From NCBI GenBank assembly GCA_949318235.1, contig CASGGR010000034.1, positions 2,371,501-2,435,500 on the forward strand: a stretch of DNA of 64,000 nt, in the 5' to 3' direction. Below, piece by piece: positions 60,868 to 64,000 of this stretch; position 1 is the first letter of the stretch, and each line of letters begins with the position of its first letter. The notes under the pieces are model-generated. The model searched no databases. It worked only from the letters and a program-made list of their open reading frames with translations, and was not told the origin of the DNA. Origin of the DNA: Ecdyonurus torrentis (lineage: Eukaryota > Arthropoda > Insecta > Ephemeroptera > Heptageniidae). Position numbers and translations under genes: made by a program.

Positions 60868-63530
60868 GTGCTTTCTCATCGTACTTTTAAGACTGCAAAT
60901 ATGATTTTTGATGATATCTCTGAAACTAATAAAGCTACAGGCTTGTGGTTGGAACTAATATGTAGGACTAACAGACTTGCAAAGAAAAGGTTTTTACACC
61001 TTATTCATTCCAATTCAAACTTTCGCAGTTATAGAGAATCTCAGTGCTTTCTCATCGTTCTTTTTAGACTGTGAATACGATTTCTGATTATATCTCCGAA
61101 GATAATAAAGCTACAGGTTTGCGGTTTGAACTAAAAAGTAGGACTAACAGACTTGCAAAGAAAACGTTATTACACCTTAATAGTTCCAATGCAAACTTTC
61201 GCAGTTATAGAAAATCTCAGTGCTTTCTCGTCGTACTTTTCAGACTGTGAATACGATTTTTGTAGATATCTCCGAAATTATTAAAGCTACAGGCTTGCGG
61301 TTTAAACTTAAATGTAGGACTAACAGACTTGCAAAGAAAAGGTTCCTACACCCTAATCGCTCCAATGCAAACTTTCGCAGTTATAGAGAATCTCAGTGCT
61401 TTCTCATCGTACTTTTTAGACTGTGAATACGATTATTGATGATATCTCCGAAGCTAATAAAGCTACAGGCTTGCGGTTTGAACTAAAATAAAGGTCTAAC
61501 AGACTTGCAAAGAAAAGGTAATTACACATTAATCGCTTCAATGCAAACGTTCGCAGTTATAGAGAAACTCAGTGCTTTCTCAACGTAGTTTTCAGACTAT
61601 GAATACGATTTTTGATGATATCTTTGAAACTAATAAAGCTACAGGCAAGCGGTTTGAACTGAAATGAAGGACTAACAGACTTGCAAAGAAAAGGTTTTTA
61701 CACCTTAATCGCTCCAATGTAAACTTTCGCAGGTATAGAAAATCTCAGTGCTTTCTCGTCGTAACTTTTAGACTACGAATAATATTTTTGATGATATCTC
61801 CGAAACTAATAAAGCTACAGGCTTGCGGTTTGAACTAAAATGTAGGACTAACTGACTTGCAAAAAAAACGTTATTACACCTTAATAGCTCCAATGCAAAC
61901 TTTCGCAGTTATAGAAAATCTCAGTGCTTTCTCGTCGTACTTTTTAGACTGTGAATACGATTTTTGAAGATATCTCTGAAATTATTAAAGCTACAGGCTT
62001 GCGGTTTAAACTTAAATGTAGGCTTAACAGACTTGCAAAGAATAGGTTCCTACACCCTAATCGCTCCAATGCAAACTTTCGCAGTTATAGAGAATCTCAG
62101 TGCTTTCTCATTGTACTTTTTAGACTGTGAATACGATTATTGATGATATCTCCGACACTATTGAAGCTAAAGGCTTGCGGTGTGAATTTAAATGTAGGAG
62201 TAACTGACTTGCAAAGAAAAGGTTATTACATCTTAATCGCTACAATGCAAACTTTCGCAGTTATAGAGAATCTCAGTGCTTTCTCATCGTACTTTTAAGA
62301 CTGCAAATATGATTTTTGATGATATCTCTGAAACTAATAAAGCTACAGGCTTGTGGTTGGAACTAAAATGTAGGACTAACAGACTTGCAAAGAAAAGGTT
62401 TTTACACCTTATTCGCTCCAATTCAAACTTTCGCAGTTATAGAGAATCTCAGTGCTTTCTCATCGTTCTTTTTAGACTGTGAATACGATTTCTGATTATA
62501 TCTCCGAAGATAATAAAGCTACAGGTTTGCGGTTTGAACTAAAAAGTAGGACTAACAGACTTGCAAAGAAAACGTTATTACACCTTAATAGTTCCAATGC
62601 AAACTTTCGCAGTTATAGAAAATCTCAGTGCTTTCTCGTCGTACTTTTCAGACTGTGAATACGATTTTTGTAGATATCTCCGAAATTATTAAAGCTACAG
62701 GCTTGCGGTTTAAACTTAAATGTAGGACTAACAGACTTGCAAAGAAAAGGTTCCTACACCCTAATCGCTCCAATGCAAACTTTCGCAGTTATAGAGAATC
62801 TCAGTGCTTTCTCATCGTACTTTTTAGACTGTGAATACGATTATTGATGATATCTCCGAAGCTAATAAAGCTACAGGCTTGCGGTTTGAACTAAAATAAA
62901 GGTCTAACAGACTTGCAAAGAAAAGGTAATTACACATTAATCGCTTCAATGCAAACGTTCGCAGTTATAGAGAAACTCTGTGCTTTCTCAACGTAGTTTT
63001 CAGACTATGAATACGATTTTTGATGATATCTTTGAAACTAATAAAGCTACTGGCAAGCGGTTTGAACTGAAATGAAGGACTAACAGACTTGCAAAGAAAA
63101 GGTTTTTACACCTTAATCGCTCCAATGCAAACTTTCGCAGGTATAGAAAATCTCAGTGCTTTCTCGTCGTAACTTTTAGACTACGAATAATATTTTTGAT
63201 GATATCTCCGAAACTAATAAAGCTACAGTCTTGCGGTTTGAACTAAAATGTAGGACTAACTGACTTGCAAAAAAATCGTTATTACACCTTAATAGCTCCA
63301 ATGCAAACTTTCGCAGTTATAGAAAATCTCAGTGCTTTCTCGTCGTACTTTTCAGACTGTGAATACGATTTTTGAAGATATCTCTGAAATTATTAAAGCT
63401 AAAGGCTTGCGGTTTAAACTTAAATGTAGGCTTAACAGACTTGCAAAAATAGGTTCCTACACCCTAATCGCTCCAATGCAAACTTTCGCAGTTATAGAGA
63501 ATCTCAGTGCTTTCTCATCGTACTTTTTAG
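60868..63530 (+). repeat. 1,408-bp (8-mer) tandem duplication
   Basis: Monomer types at 60,868, 61,220 and 61,441 recur at 62,276, 62,628 and 62,849, 1,408 bases later. Shared rare variants include GATTTCTGATTATATC, AAAATAAAGGTCTAAC and GTAGGCTTAACAG. Small deletions shorten the offset toward the end, and similarity ends near 63,530. The composition differs from the 1,408-bp unit at 15.9-18.2 kb. Confidence 0.82.
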
Positions 63531-64000
63531 ACTGCAAATATGAATTTCGATGATATCCCTGAAACTAATAAAGCTACAGGCTTGCGGTTGGAACTAAAAT
63601 GTAGGACTAACTGACTTGCAAAGAAAAGGTTATTACATCTTAATCGCTACAATGCAAACTTTTGCAGTTATAGAGAATCTCAGTGCTTTCTCATCGTACT
63701 TTTTAGACTGCAAATATGATTTTTGATGATATCTCTGAAACTAATAAAGCTACAGGCTTGTGGTTGGAACTAATATGTAGGACTAACAGACTTGCAAAGA
63801 AAAGGTTATTACACCTTATTCGCTCCAATGCAAACTTTCGCAGTTTTAGAGAATCTCAGTGCTTTTTCATCGTTCTTTTTAGACTGTGAATACGATTTTT
63901 GATTATATCTCCGAAGCTAATAAAGCTACAGGCTTGCGGTTTGAAATAAAATTTAGGAATAACAGACTTGCAAAGAAAACGTGATTACACCTTAATAGCT

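Larger units (their letters stand above)
29858..64000 (+). repeat. Right arm of 176-bp satellite array
   Basis: The same satellite continues after the retrotransposon in the same orientation, about 194 monomers, and leaves the window at the right edge. The interrupted monomer resumes at the exact base. Monomer types are shared with the left arm, for example the GGTTTGTACTAAAATG and GGTTATGACACCTTG pair near 13,310, 18,415, 30,165, 42,125 and 53,385. Nested duplications are listed separately. No gene or foreign insertion was seen in this arm. Confidence 0.97.

Overview
The window is nuclear DNA from a eukaryote, most likely an animal and probably an arthropod. It is almost entirely a tandem satellite array with a 176-bp monomer. 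One complete Ty3/Gypsy-class LTR retrotransposon interrupts it at 21,106-29,857. I found no host gene, tRNA, rRNA or CRISPR array. The animal/arthropod assignment rests on the low GC, the Ty3/Gypsy element and its tRNA-Leu-type primer site. The species cannot be named from the sequence alone.

Layout. Positions 1-21,105 (about 120 monomers) and 29,858-64,000 (about 194 monomers) are head-to-tail copies of the satellite, all in one orientation, and the array runs off both window edges. Diverged monomer variants recur in fixed orders, so the array has nested higher-order repeats (HORs). These include a 3,343/2,992-bp unit at the left, 704- and 1,408-bp units at 15.2-18.2 kb, a 3,869-bp duplication at 31.7-39.4 kb, and shorter 878-, 880-, 1,408- and 1,757-bp duplications. 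A larger block appears three times, beginning near 29.9, 41.9 and 53.1 kb. The numerous 60-104-residue open frames in the array are by-products of the repeat, not genes.

The retrotransposon is 8,752 bp. It has 656-bp LTRs that differ at two positions, a 4-bp target-site duplication (acat), a primer binding site matching the 3' end of tRNA-Leu, an intact gag, an intact pol in the -1 frame, a polypurine tract and no env. Gag and Pol are linked by what looks like a programmed -1 frameshift signal: an in-frame A AAT TTT heptamer, a six-base spacer and a GC-rich stem. Pol carries protease, reverse transcriptase, RNase H and integrase in the Ty3/Gypsy order. A 1.9-kb, very AT-rich non-coding stretch lies between pol and the 3' LTR.

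How the parts relate. The flanks of the insertion are duplicated elsewhere in the same array (52.07-56.85 kb) without the element. That copy shares a rare flanking variant and preserves the uninterrupted site. Insertion therefore postdates, or escaped, that block duplication, in line with the near-identical LTRs. The array has the features expected of a centromeric or pericentromeric satellite (nucleosome-scale monomer, short dyads, spaced T-tracts), but centromere function is an inference.
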